Source of the DNA: Geomonas anaerohicana | GTDB taxonomy: Bacteria; Desulfobacterota; Desulfuromonadia; Geobacterales; Geobacteraceae | Reading direction: 5' to 3' | NCBI RefSeq assembly: GCF_016458305.1 | Contig: NZ_JAEMHL010000004.1 | Location: forward strand, 186,001-250,000 | Length of the DNA stretch: 64,000 nt | Shown here: piece by piece, positions 19,506 to 27,710 of the stretch | Numbering within the stretch: the stretch's first letter is position 1 | How the letters are laid out: every line of letters begins with the position of its first letter | The notes under the pieces: generated by a model | The model's database searches: none | What the model saw: the letters and a program-made list of their open reading frames with translations, nothing else | What the model was told of the DNA's origin: nothing | Position numbers and translations under genes: made by a program

Positions 19506-21013
19506 GCCCCGCCATGGTCTTCACTCAAAACGGGGGCGTGCTGTCGCGCCGGGAGATCCCGCGCCATGCGCCCGAGCGCTTCGCCCAGGCGCTTCTCTCT
19601 GCGATTGCCGGCGGTTGGCGTGTGGTCTCCTACTTCGGCATGCAGGAGGAGGACGGTGTCTGTCTGTACTGCCTCCTCTCCTTCAAAAGCCACGCCTCCA
19701 TTGGCGTCATGAGCACCCTGGTCACCGGCAAGAGCTTTTACTCTCTGGTGTCCGAGGCGCCCCAACTGCACCTTTTCGAGCGTGAGATCGCCGAGCAGTT
19801 CTACCTGAACCTGGAAGGGCACCCGTGGCCCAAACCGGTCCGCTTCGCCCCGGCGCTCGGCTCCCTCCCTGGGGATACTCCCGCACCCCCGCCCACGATA
19901 GGCGTCATGGACTTCTACAAGGTGGAGGGGGAGGAGGTACACGAGGTGGCGGTGGGACCGGTGCACGCCGGCATCATCGAGCCGGGACATTTCCGTTTCC
20001 AGTGCTTCGGCGAAGAGGTTATGCACCTGGAGATCTCGCTCGGCTACCAGCACCGCGGCGTCGAACGCATGATGCTGGGGCGCCCGGGCGAGCGCAAGCG
20101 CAAGCTGATGGAGACCGTCGCCGGGGACACCACTATCGGCCACGGCACCGCCTACGCCATGATCGTCGAGGCGCTCTCCGAGACGCGGGTGCCGGCCCGG
20201 GCCCAGGCGGTGCGCGGCATCGCGCTGGAGCTGGAGCGGCTCGCCAACCACACCGGCGACCTGGGCGCCATCGCCGGGGACGTGGGCTACCTCCCCACCG
20301 CCTCGTTCTGCGGCAGGATCCGCGGCGACTTCCTCAACATGACCGCCGGGATCTGCGGCAGCCGTTTCGGCCGCGATCTGGTGCTGCCGGGGGGCGTCCG
20401 CTTCGACCTCGACGGCGCGGGGGCACGCCGGCTTGCCGATCGCATCAAGGTGGCCAGTGACGAGGTGCGTAACGCCATCGATCTGCTCTGGGATACCCCC
20501 TCGGTAATGGCCAGGCTGGAGGGGACCGGCGTGGTGAGCGAGCAGACCGCGATCGAGCTGGGGCTGGTGGGGGTCGCCGCCCGCGCCAGCGGCCTGAACC
20601 GGGACATCCGGCGCGACCATCCCTTCGGGATTTACAGCATGAGCCAGATCCCGGTGGAGACCGCCAAGAGCGGTGACGTCTACGCACGGACCCTGGTGCG
20701 CTGGCTGGAGATCGAGAAGTCGCTCGACTTCATCGAGGAACAGCTCTCCCAGTTGCCCGGCGTCGACGTGGCCAACCCGGTGCGCGAGGTGGCGGGGGAC
20801 CAGCTTGCCGTGGCGCTTACCGAAGGGTGGCGCGGCGAGATCTGTCACGTGGCGCTCACCGACGCCAAGGGGGATTTCCAGCGCTACAAGGTGACCGATC
20901 CGTCCTTCCACAACTGGACCGGTCTCGCGCTGGCGCTGCGCGGCGGGCAGATCTCCGATTTCCCGCTGTGCAACAAGAGCTTCAACCTTTCCTACTGCGG
21001 TTTCGACCTTTAG
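19502..21013 (+). CDS. hyfG: Ehr complex large subunit, HyfG-like, lacking Ni-Fe ligands
   Basis: A 503-residue fusion of a NuoC-like N-terminus and a NuoD/[NiFe]-large-subunit-like C-terminus. It keeps the family frame (GPVHAGIIEPGHFRF at about 152-166, YQHRGVER, LERLANHTGDLGAI). At the place of the first metal motif (VCGICG..H in HycE/HyfG) it has VAGDTTIGHG, residues 206-215, and at the C-terminus NLSYCGFDL replaces DPCxxCTDR. All four cysteine ligands for Ni-Fe are therefore missing. No maturation protease cleavage motif is expected. It should not activate hydrogen; this matches the energy-converting hydrogenase-related (Ehr) group described in Geobacter. The true electron donor is unknown. 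Confidence 0.9.
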
Positions 21014-21022
21014 TGAACAAGC

Positions 21023-21135
21023 CCACCCTCCCTTGACGGGAGGGGGTTGGGGGGTGGGTGAAGCTGCAATCTGCACAGATGGTGGCCTCTTCCCCCACCC
21101 CCTGCCCCCCTCCCGCAAGGGGAGGGGGAACCGTA
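21023..21135. repeat. C/G-rich palindromic repeat between hyfG and hyfHI
   Basis: CCCTCCC-TTGA-CGGGAGGG at the left and CCCCTCCC-GCAA-GGGGAGGGG at the right, around GCACAGATGGTGG. Same composite build as the element at 16346. An in-frame run through it lengthens the open frame of the next gene artificially. Confidence 0.65.
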
Positions 21136-21164
21136 ACTGCTGGTGTAAAAACAGGAGTCGCATC

Positions 21165-21923
21165 ATGATCAAGGCCATCCTCGCCCGCATCAAGCAGGGG
21201 CACCGCACCATGGCGTACCCGAAAGAGCCGCTGCCGCTGCCGGAGCGCTTCCGCGGCTACCCGGAGCTGAACAGCTCGCTCTGCCCCCCCGGCTGCCGCC
21301 TCTGCGCCGACGCCTGCCCGGTGGGCGCGGTGGGGTGTGCTAAGGGGCTCACGGTCGATCTTGGCAAGTGCCTGTTCTGCGCCGAGTGCGCCGACGCCTG
21401 CCCGAAAGGCGCCATCTCCTACGGCAACGACGCCCGGCTGGCGGTGAACCGGCGCGAGGACCTGGTGGTGCGGGAAGGGGAGGAGCGCAGGCTGGCACAG
21501 GCGCTCGACCAGAAGATGCTGGCCCTCTTCGGCCGCTCGCTCAAGTTCCGCTCCGTGGTCGCCGGCGGCTGCAACGCCTGCGAGGCGGACAGCAACGTCC
21601 TCTCCACCATCGGCTGGGACATCGGGCGCTTCGGGCTGCAGTTCGTCGCCAGCCCGCGCCACGCCGACGCCCTCTGGGTCACCGGCCCGGTGACCGAGAA
21701 CATGCGCGAGGCGCTTTTGCAGACCTACCAGGCCATACCGGCCCCGAAGTTGGTCGTCGCCTGCGGCGCCTGCGCCATCAACGGCGGCCCCTTCATCGGC
21801 TCACCCGCCGCCCACGACGGCGTGGACGGGCTGCTGCCGGTCGATCTCTACATCCCTGGGTGCCCGCCGCACCCGGTCACCATCCTCGACGGACTGCTGC
21901 GCCTTTTGAACCGCATGGGGTGA
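21165..21923 (+). CDS. Ehr complex ferredoxin/small-subunit fusion (HyfH-HyfI type)
   Basis: A 252-residue fusion. Residues 40-79 form a two-cluster ferredoxin with Cys40/44/47/51 and Cys69/72/75/79, as in HyfH/HycF. Residues 125-250 are a NuoB/HyfI-type small subunit with likely ligands Cys136, Cys139, Cys200 or 203 and Cys233 (PGCPPHP) for the proximal cluster. In E. coli these are two separate genes. The electron wire is thus complete although the large subunit lost its metal site. The start is the ATG with ACAGGAG before it; the longer frame enters a repeat. Confidence 0.9.
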   Translation: MIKAILARIKQGHRTMAYPKEPLPLPERFRGYPELNSSLCPPGCRLCADACPVGAVGCAKGLTVDLGKCLFCAECADACPKGAISYGNDARLAVNRREDLVVREGEERRLAQALDQKMLALFGRSLKFRSVVAGGCNACEADSNVLSTIGWDIGRFGLQFVASPRHADALWVTGPVTENMREALLQTYQAIPAPKLVVACGACAINGGPFIGSPAAHDGVDGLLPVDLYIPGCPPHPVTILDGLLRLLNRMG

Positions 21924-22021
21924 ACGGGCTGACTCCGAAAAGGCTTGCACTCCTGCGAAGTTTCGGTTATTCAGGAAGTTGCCGCTTTTTCGCCGTTTTG
22001 AATCCGTAGCAGCGAGTTCCC

Positions 22022-24562
22022 ATGGACAACGCTCACCTGAGCCAGGCGCCCACCGCGTCATCCCCCCCGTCCCCGCCGCCGTCCTCGGACAACATCCGGG
22101 TCTGGACTGTCACGCTCCTCGCCTTCCTGGTCGGCCTGTTCCTGTCCGGCTCCACCATGTTGCTGTTCGAGACCAAGCGCCAGGACAGCCGCCGCCAGGC
22201 GGTCGTCGGCCTCACCACCAACGCGGCCCACGACATCCAGGAGTACCTGAACCGCTCCATTTCCTCCACCTACGCCCTCGCCGCCGTAATCCGCCAGGGT
22301 AACGGCCGCATCGACAACTTCCAGGAACTGGCCAAGGAGATGCTTGATCTCTACCCGGGGCTCTCCGCCCTGCAACTGGTCCCCGACGGCATCATCACCG
22401 AAATCGTCCCGTTGCAGGGGAATGAGAAGGCCATCGGCCTGAACCTGCTGGACAAGTCCCACGCCAACACAGAGGCTGTCGAGGCGCTGCGCTACGGCTC
22501 CCTCACCCTGGCCGGGCCGTTCCAACTGGTGCAAGGGGGACTCGCCCTCATGGGGCGGCTCCCGGTATATCTCAAGGAGCCCAACGGGCAGAAAAGGTTC
22601 TGGGGCTTCACCGCTGCCATGATCCGCCTGGAGAGCTTCTTCGACGCGGTACATCTGAAGACCACCCTCACTCCCGAGCTCAACTACCGGATCAGCCGGA
22701 TCAAGCCGGACACCGGGGCCCTCGATGTCTTCTGGAGCCATGGCGCCCCCTTGGAGCGCCCGGTGAGTCAGCACATTGCCCTCCCCAACGGTGAGTGGCT
22801 GCTATCCGTCGAACCGGTGGGGGGATGGTACGCGAAAAGGGTGGTCCTCGGCGAGGCGGCCCTGGTACTGCTTTTGAGTTCCCTCTGCGCCCTCACCGCC
22901 TACTGGCTGGTGCGCCAGCCCATCGTCTTGAGACGGATGGTCGACGAGCGGACCCGCGAGCTCTCGGCGGCCAACGCGAGGCTGCAGACCGAGGTGGTCG
23001 AGCGCAGGTATGCCGAGGAGGCGCTGCAGGCCTCGGAGGAGAAGCTGCGCTCCATCTTCGCCTCCCTCACCGAAGTCATCCTGGTGCTGGACGCCGAGGG
23101 GCGTTACCTGGAAATTGCACCGACCAGCACCAAGAGGCTGTATCTCCCCCCCGATGAGCTGATCGGAAAGAAAATCCCCGATCTTTTCCCCAAAGAACTG
23201 GCCGACTTCTTCGTCTCCACTATCCGCAAGGCCCTCGCCGCCGGAACGACCGTCACGGTCGACTACGCCCTCAACCTCGACGGGGAAGAGGTCTGGTTCA
23301 CCGGCAACGTCACCCCCATGCCCGGCGGGCGGGTGATCTGGGCGGCCCATGACATCACCCAGCGCAAGAGGGCCGAGGAGGAGCGGCTGAAGCTGGAGAA
23401 GCAGATGCTGCACGCCCAGAAGCTGGAGAGCCTCGGCGTATTGGCCGGCGGCATCGCCCATGATTTCAACAACATCCTCACCGTCATCGTCGGCCACACC
23501 GACCTGGCCCTGATGCGGCTCACACCCGACTCCCCCGTAGCCGACAACCTGCGCCGCATCGAGTTGGCGGCGTCCAGGGCTTCGGACCTGGCGCATCAGA
23601 TGCTTGCCTATTCCGGCAAAGGGCATTTCATCACCGAAGAGCTGGACCTGAGCCGCCTGGTGGAAGAGATGGGGCACATGCTCAGTGTTTCCGTCTCCAA
23701 GAAGGCGCAGCTCGTCTACAATCTGTGCCGCCCCCTGCCGGCGGTGACCGCCGATGCCACCCAGATCCGGCAGGTGCTGATGAATCTGGTCATCAACGCC
23801 TCCGAGGCCATCGGCGACCAGAGCGGGACCATCACCATCACGACCGGCAGCGTCGAGTGCACCGAGGCTCATCCTGGCGGAGGGTGGCTCTCCGACGCGT
23901 TGCAGCCGGGGCTCTACGCCTACATCAAGGTGTCCGACACCGGTTGCGGCATGGACCGTGACACCATGGCCAAGATCTTCGAGCCTTTCTTCACCACCAA
24001 GTTCACTGGGCGGGGACTGGGGATGGCAGCGGTCCTAGGCATCGTGCGCGGCCACCTCGGCGCGATCCGCGTCGAGAGCGAACCGGGGCAGGGGAGCACC
24101 TTCACCGTGGTCCTTCCCGCCGGGGACGCGCCGGCGCAGTTCCCGCACGCGGAGGCCGCGCCCTGGGAAAACTGGCGCGGCAGCGGGACCGTCCTGTTGA
24201 TCGACGACGAGGACACCATCCGGGCGCTCGGCAGCGACATGCTCGGGGAACTGGGCTTTGACGTCGTGACGGCCGCCGACGGGAGGGAGGGAATAGAGAT
24301 CTTCCGCAGCCGCAACGACATCGTCCTGGTGCTGCTCGACCTGACCATGCCGCAGATGGACGGGGAGCAGTGCCTGGTGGAACTGCGCCGCATGGACCCG
24401 CGGGTCAGGGTGGTCATCTCCAGCGGGTTCAGCGAGCACGAAGTCTCCGGCAAGTTCCTGGGCAAAGGAATTTCCGGTTTTGTGCAGAAACCCTACAAGC
24501 TCTCGGCGTTGCGAGAGGTGCTCTCCTCGCTGAACTGGGAGAGCTCCCGCCAGCTCCGTTAA
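22022..24562 (+). CDS. hybrid sensor histidine kinase (CHASE-PAS-HisKA-HATPase-REC)
   Basis: An 846-residue membrane sensor. A helix at about 31-51 and another near 280-300 enclose a periplasmic CHASE-type domain. A PAS domain follows at about 340-455, then the H-box GIAHDFNN with the phospho-accepting His near residue 480, an HATPase with the NASEAIGD N-box and DTGCGMD G-box, and a receiver domain from about 725 with the phospho-acceptor Asp near 773 (LLDLTMPQMDG). No output domain is attached. It lies about 100 bases after the Ehr operon in the same direction and may be transcribed with it. Confidence 0.92.
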   Translation: MDNAHLSQAPTASSPPSPPPSSDNIRVWTVTLLAFLVGLFLSGSTMLLFETKRQDSRRQAVVGLTTNAAHDIQEYLNRSISSTYALAAVIRQGNGRIDNFQELAKEMLDLYPGLSALQLVPDGIITEIVPLQGNEKAIGLNLLDKSHANTEAVEALRYGSLTLAGPFQLVQGGLALMGRLPVYLKEPNGQKRFWGFTAAMIRLESFFDAVHLKTTLTPELNYRISRIKPDTGALDVFWSHGAPLERPVSQHIALPNGEWLLSVEPVGGWYAKRVVLGEAALVLLLSSLCALTAYWLVRQPIVLRRMVDERTRELSAANARLQTEVVERRYAEEALQASEEKLRSIFASLTEVILVLDAEGRYLEIAPTSTKRLYLPPDELIGKKIPDLFPKELADFFVSTIRKALAAGTTVTVDYALNLDGEEVWFTGNVTPMPGGRVIWAAHDITQRKRAEEERLKLEKQMLHAQKLESLGVLAGGIAHDFNNILTVIVGHTDLALMRLTPDSPVADNLRRIELAASRASDLAHQMLAYSGKGHFITEELDLSRLVEEMGHMLSVSVSKKAQLVYNLCRPLPAVTADATQIRQVLMNLVINASEAIGDQSGTITITTGSVECTEAHPGGGWLSDALQPGLYAYIKVSDTGCGMDRDTMAKIFEPFFTTKFTGRGLGMAAVLGIVRGHLGAIRVESEPGQGSTFTVVLPAGDAPAQFPHAEAAPWENWRGSGTVLLIDDEDTIRALGSDMLGELGFDVVTAADGREGIEIFRSRNDIVLVLLDLTMPQMDGEQCLVELRRMDPRVRVVISSGFSEHEVSGKFLGKGISGFVQKPYKLSALREVLSSLNWESSRQLR

Positions 24563-24567
24563 TCCTC

Positions 24568-24596
24568 TTGTCAACGCACCCTTCTTTGAGTAGTAT
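24568..24596 (+). promoter_or_regulatory. putative promoter of the lipoprotein gene
   Basis: TTGTCA, 17-base spacer, TAGTAT, starting right after the kinase stop. Confidence 0.5.
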
Positions 24597-24634
24597 CCGG
24601 GCTTTGCCAGAAACTACACGAGCGAGGTCCTGTC

Positions 24635-25360
24635 ATGAAGCTTTCCCTCTTCCGCCCCCTTTTGCGGATGCTCCCCTTGTTGCTGCTGTTTGCCGTCGCC
24701 GGTTGCGGCGAAATCGATTGGTTCCCGCCTTACGTGAAGCCGGCGACGTCCCCGGACGCTTTCTCCTTTGACCCGCCCACGACCGGCACCGAGAAGAATG
24801 TCGATGTCACCTCCAAGGAAATAGACGTTAAGGGCTTGACCGCGGCCACCAGCCCCATCAAGGTCAGCGGTGCCGCCGGCAGTACCTATTCCATCAACGG
24901 CGGCGCCGCCACGAGCAGCGACGGGACGGTGAAAAACGGGGACAAGGTCACCGTGACCCACAAGTCCGCGACCACGCTGGGAACCGCCACCACCAGCACG
25001 CTCACCATCGGCGACAAGGGGGCCGACTTCGTCAGCACCACCAAGACGGCGGAACTGGGCAAGTTCACCGATCCTGTGCAAAACGGCAGCTTCGTGATCA
25101 GCCATGCCGACGTCACCGATGCTGCCAGCGGAACCCAGCAGGTCAGCATCGCGGATTCGCTCAAATCTACCGATGCCCAGTTCCAGGTCACCAGCACCCT
25201 GATTGAAAATCCCGACCTAACCCTGTTCACCAACATAAAGCAGGGTTTCGCGCTCAAGGGACAGAGGATCTTCGTACGCAACCTCGCCACGCAAGCTTCG
25301 GCGACCACCACCCTGACCATCGACGGCGTGGACACGGTGGTGACGCTCACCCCCCCGTAG
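24635..25360 (+). CDS. predicted lipoprotein of unknown function
   Basis: A 241-residue protein with a signal peptide ending in a lipobox (AVAGC, Cys24). The mature part is rich in Thr, Ser and Val and has a short pattern that looks like beta-sandwich repeats (VDVTSKEIDVKG, KDKVTVTHKS-like stretches). No catalytic motif is visible. It has its own promoter and precedes the cold-shock gene. I do not recognise a family. Confidence 0.7.
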   Translation: MKLSLFRPLLRMLPLLLLFAVAGCGEIDWFPPYVKPATSPDAFSFDPPTTGTEKNVDVTSKEIDVKGLTAATSPIKVSGAAGSTYSINGGAATSSDGTVKNGDKVTVTHKSATTLGTATTSTLTIGDKGADFVSTTKTAELGKFTDPVQNGSFVISHADVTDAASGTQQVSIADSLKSTDAQFQVTSTLIENPDLTLFTNIKQGFALKGQRIFVRNLATQASATTTLTIDGVDTVVTLTPP

Positions 25361-25393
25361 GCGCCGGGCGGAAAAAGACGAAAATTTAAACGC

Positions 25394-25422
25394 TTGCTTT
25401 GTCACCGGCAAGCTGCTAAGGT
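25394..25422 (+). promoter_or_regulatory. putative promoter of the cold-shock gene
   Basis: TTGCTT, 17-base spacer, TAAGGT, giving a leader of about 60 bases before the ATG. Confidence 0.5.
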
Positions 25423-25486
25423 GTCCAGGTTCCGGAATGACCCGGACAATAAAAACAAGCAGAAAGCATGGAGAAGGTAAAAGTAA

Positions 25487-25687
25487 ATGGTTAACGGTAC
25501 TGTAAAGTGGTTCAACGACAGCAAGGGGTTTGGTTTCATCGAGCAGGAGAATGGCGACGATGTGTTCGTTCACTTCTCCGCCATCACCGGCGACGGGTTC
25601 AAATCCCTGGCTGAAGGCGATAGCGTCACCTTCGAAGTAACCAAGGGACCCAAAGGGCTGCAGGCCGCCAACGTGAGCCGCGTCTAA
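25487..25687 (+). CDS. cold-shock domain protein, CspA family
   Basis: A 66-residue single-domain RNA/DNA-binding protein acting as an RNA chaperone. RNP1 is KGFGFIEQ and RNP2 is VFVHFSAI, both intact. Length is standard for CspA proteins. A monocistronic unit: own promoter upstream and a strong terminator 28 bases after the stop. GGAGAAGG precedes the ATG. Confidence 0.95.
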   Translation: MVNGTVKWFNDSKGFGFIEQENGDDVFVHFSAITGDGFKSLAEGDSVTFEVTKGPKGLQAANVSRV

Positions 25688-25714
25688 AAAGGTTTCCTCA
25701 AAGCTGTAATGAAA

Positions 25715-25744
25715 AGTCCCGGAGCGATCCGGGACTTTTTTTTT
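25715..25744 (+). terminator. rho-independent terminator after the cold-shock gene
   Basis: Nine-bp stem AGTCCCGGA/TCCGGGACT, 4-base loop GCGA, then nine consecutive T counting the last stem base; the stem is AT-flanked on both sides. Confidence 0.92.
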
Positions 25745-25800
25745 GTCTCCTTTTCCCACCGCTTCCCCCCGTCCCGCCGCGCCGGCACTGGCGCCGTCCG

Positions 25801-25828
25801 TTGACAACCTCTCCCCCTATGATATCCA
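25801..25828 (+). promoter_or_regulatory. putative promoter of the small-ORF/SYLF unit
   Basis: A perfect TTGACA with a poorer TATCCA 16 bases later. Confidence 0.4.
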
Positions 25829-25864
25829 TTATTGGTCAAAATTAATCTTCAAGGGGGCGCTTTC

Positions 25865-25999
25865 ATGAAGATCACCAGGAGGACGAGGTATTGCTGCATT
25901 GCAGTCATCGTGGCCGGGATCGCGGTAGTCGGGCACGTGGTCACCAAAGACCGCGGCTTGACATCCTATCACCAGGGCGTGACCCAGACCGAGCACTAG
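25865..25999 (+). CDS. small single-helix membrane protein (44 residues)
   Basis: A short frame that starts with an AAGGGGG site about 9 bases before its ATG. The product has a basic N-terminus (KITRRTRY), one hydrophobic helix at about residues 9-25 and a short polar tail. It lies 54 bases before the SYLF gene in the same direction. No family recognised; it could be a small membrane peptide or chance. Confidence 0.5.
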   Translation: MKITRRTRYCCIAVIVAGIAVVGHVVTKDRGLTSYHQGVTQTEH

Positions 26000-26053
26000 A
26001 CAGGACCACGGGGGCCGCGGGCCGCGAGGGCCGGGGCAACAAGGAGGTAGACC

Positions 26054-26746
26054 ATGGGTATCACCAGGAAGATCTCGATCGTTATGGTTGCCATGCTGCT
26101 GGTGGCGTTCTGGGCCGGCACCGCCTGCGCCAGGAACGAGGCGAAGAAGGTGCAGAAAGCGGCCGATGTGCTGCAGGCCATCATGAAGATTCCTGAGAAG
26201 GGGATCCCGCCTGCGCTGCTGCGCGACGCCAAGGCGGTCGCCATCATTCCGGGGGTCATCAAGGGCGCCTTCGTGGTGGGCGGCCGGCACGGCACCGGCG
26301 TCCTGTCCGTGCGCAAGGAGGACAACACCTGGAGCGACCCGATCTTCGTCAGCATCACCGGCGGCAGCGTCGGCTGGCAGGTGGGGGCGACGTCCACCGA
26401 CCTGATCCTCGTCTTCAAGGAGTTGACCAACGTGAACAAGCTGCTGCAGGGCAAGTTCACCCTCGGTGCCGACGCCGGGGTTGCCGCCGGGCCAGTAGGG
26501 CGCAAGGTGGAGGCCGCGACCGACATCACCTTTAAATCGGGCATACTGTCCTATTCGCGCAGTCGCGGTCTCTTCGCCGGTCTGTCGCTGGAAGGGGCGG
26601 CACTGCAGGTCGACGACGAGGCCGCTGCCGCCTATTACGGCAAGGAGGTTTCCGCCCAGGACATCATGGCGGGCAACAGCGGCAAGAGGGTGGCGGCAAG
26701 CAACCGGCTGCGGCAGGAACTCAGCCGCGCGACCGAGGAAAAATAG
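26054..26746 (+). CDS. SYLF/Ysc84-domain lipid-binding protein
   Basis: A 230-residue exported protein: signal peptide over the first 25 residues, then the SYLF (Ysc84) domain covering the rest (IPPALLRDAKAVAIIPGVIKGAFVVGGRHGTGVL, LGADAGVAAGPVGR, ILSYSRSRGLFAGLSLEGA). In eukaryotes the domain binds phosphoinositides; in bacteria such proteins are periplasmic and of unclear role. AAGGAGG stands 8 bases before the ATG. Confidence 0.88.
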   Translation: MGITRKISIVMVAMLLVAFWAGTACARNEAKKVQKAADVLQAIMKIPEKGIPPALLRDAKAVAIIPGVIKGAFVVGGRHGTGVLSVRKEDNTWSDPIFVSITGGSVGWQVGATSTDLILVFKELTNVNKLLQGKFTLGADAGVAAGPVGRKVEAATDITFKSGILSYSRSRGLFAGLSLEGAALQVDDEAAAAYYGKEVSAQDIMAGNSGKRVAASNRLRQELSRATEEK

Positions 26747-26826
26747 GCAGTGCCTGAGCGCGGACATCGGCGCCGGTGTCGGGGGAGCCACCCCGGCACC
26801 GGCGCAGCTACAGAGGCATCGGAGTC

Positions 26827-27519
26827 ATGGAAGATACCAGGGTACTGATGGTGGTGCGCGAGCCGGAGGCGAGGTCGGCCTACGAGGAGGTCCTGGACCG
26901 GATCGGGGTCAGCTACCAAACCGCCGGCGACTTCAACGAGGTGCTGCGCATGACCGTGGAGTCGCCCTACAACGGGCTGCTGGTCGACATCCTGACCCTG
27001 GTACGCTGCTCCAAGGAAGAAAAGAGCATCGCCTACGACTGCATCAACTTCTACCCGACCTTGCGCATCAAGTGGGACCCCAGGCTGCAGAGCGTTACCC
27101 TGGGCCCGCAGGAAAACTCCCCCGCCGCGGCCGACACCGATGCCGCGCTCACCCGCTTTGTCAAGGACCGCTGCGGCACCTTCTCCGCCCGTTGCCTCAG
27201 GCGCTTCGCCAGGAAGGACAGCTACCTGAGCCTGCTGCTGTCCGCCCGCGACGGCCTGCCCGGTGCCCTCACGGTCAAGACCTTCACCGTCAACATCTCC
27301 CAGGGCGGCGCCTTCGTGCACACCACCCATTCCTTCACCAAGGCCGACCGCGTCTGGCTCAGTTTCCCCGACCTCACCGGCGAGCCTGACATCGAGGCGG
27401 GGGTCTGCTGGAGCATTCCCTGGGGAGGGTGCCGCAGTATCCCGGGCATCGGCGTCATGTTCGACCAGGGGCTGTCCTCGCGCCAAGTCGAGTGGCTCAA
27501 GCAGGTTGCCCCCAACTAA
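26827..27519 (+). CDS. PilZ-domain protein with a receiver-like N-terminus
   Basis: A 230-residue cytoplasmic protein. The first 120 residues look like a degenerate receiver (TRVLMVVREPEARSAYEEVLDRIG...GLLVDILTLVR), without a clear phospho-acceptor set. From about residue 130 a PilZ-like c-di-GMP domain follows, with an R-rich start (SARCLRRFARKD) and a D/N-x-S-x-x-G core (NISQGGAFV). It should sense c-di-GMP. The start with a GGAG site was preferred to an in-frame upstream codon. Confidence 0.78.
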   Translation: MEDTRVLMVVREPEARSAYEEVLDRIGVSYQTAGDFNEVLRMTVESPYNGLLVDILTLVRCSKEEKSIAYDCINFYPTLRIKWDPRLQSVTLGPQENSPAAADTDAALTRFVKDRCGTFSARCLRRFARKDSYLSLLLSARDGLPGALTVKTFTVNISQGGAFVHTTHSFTKADRVWLSFPDLTGEPDIEAGVCWSIPWGGCRSIPGIGVMFDQGLSSRQVEWLKQVAPN

Positions 27520-27554
27520 ACCGTGCTGCCGCAGCGTTGTCCAACTGCTTCCAG

Positions 27555-27587
27555 CTCTCCCCCTCCCTTGACGGGAGGGGAGGGGGA
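27555..27587. repeat. C/G-rich palindromic intergenic repeat
   Basis: CTCCCCCTCCC-TTGA-CGGGAGGGGAG, same family as the repeats at 16346 and 21023. Confidence 0.6.
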
Positions 27588-27710
27588 CTTTTGGTGCCGG
27601 ACATTTGCCGCTAAAGAATCCGCAGGCGATGCCGACTAATGAGCTAAGGAATACCAAGCTCGTCGGTGTTCAGCGTTCTCGCGCTGCGCCCCGGCACCAC
27701 GGGAAACTCG

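Noticed and set aside
22058..24574. Long minus-strand frames under the hybrid kinase
   Set aside because: Mirror frames caused by GC-rich codons; no domain seen and the plus strand is clearly coding.
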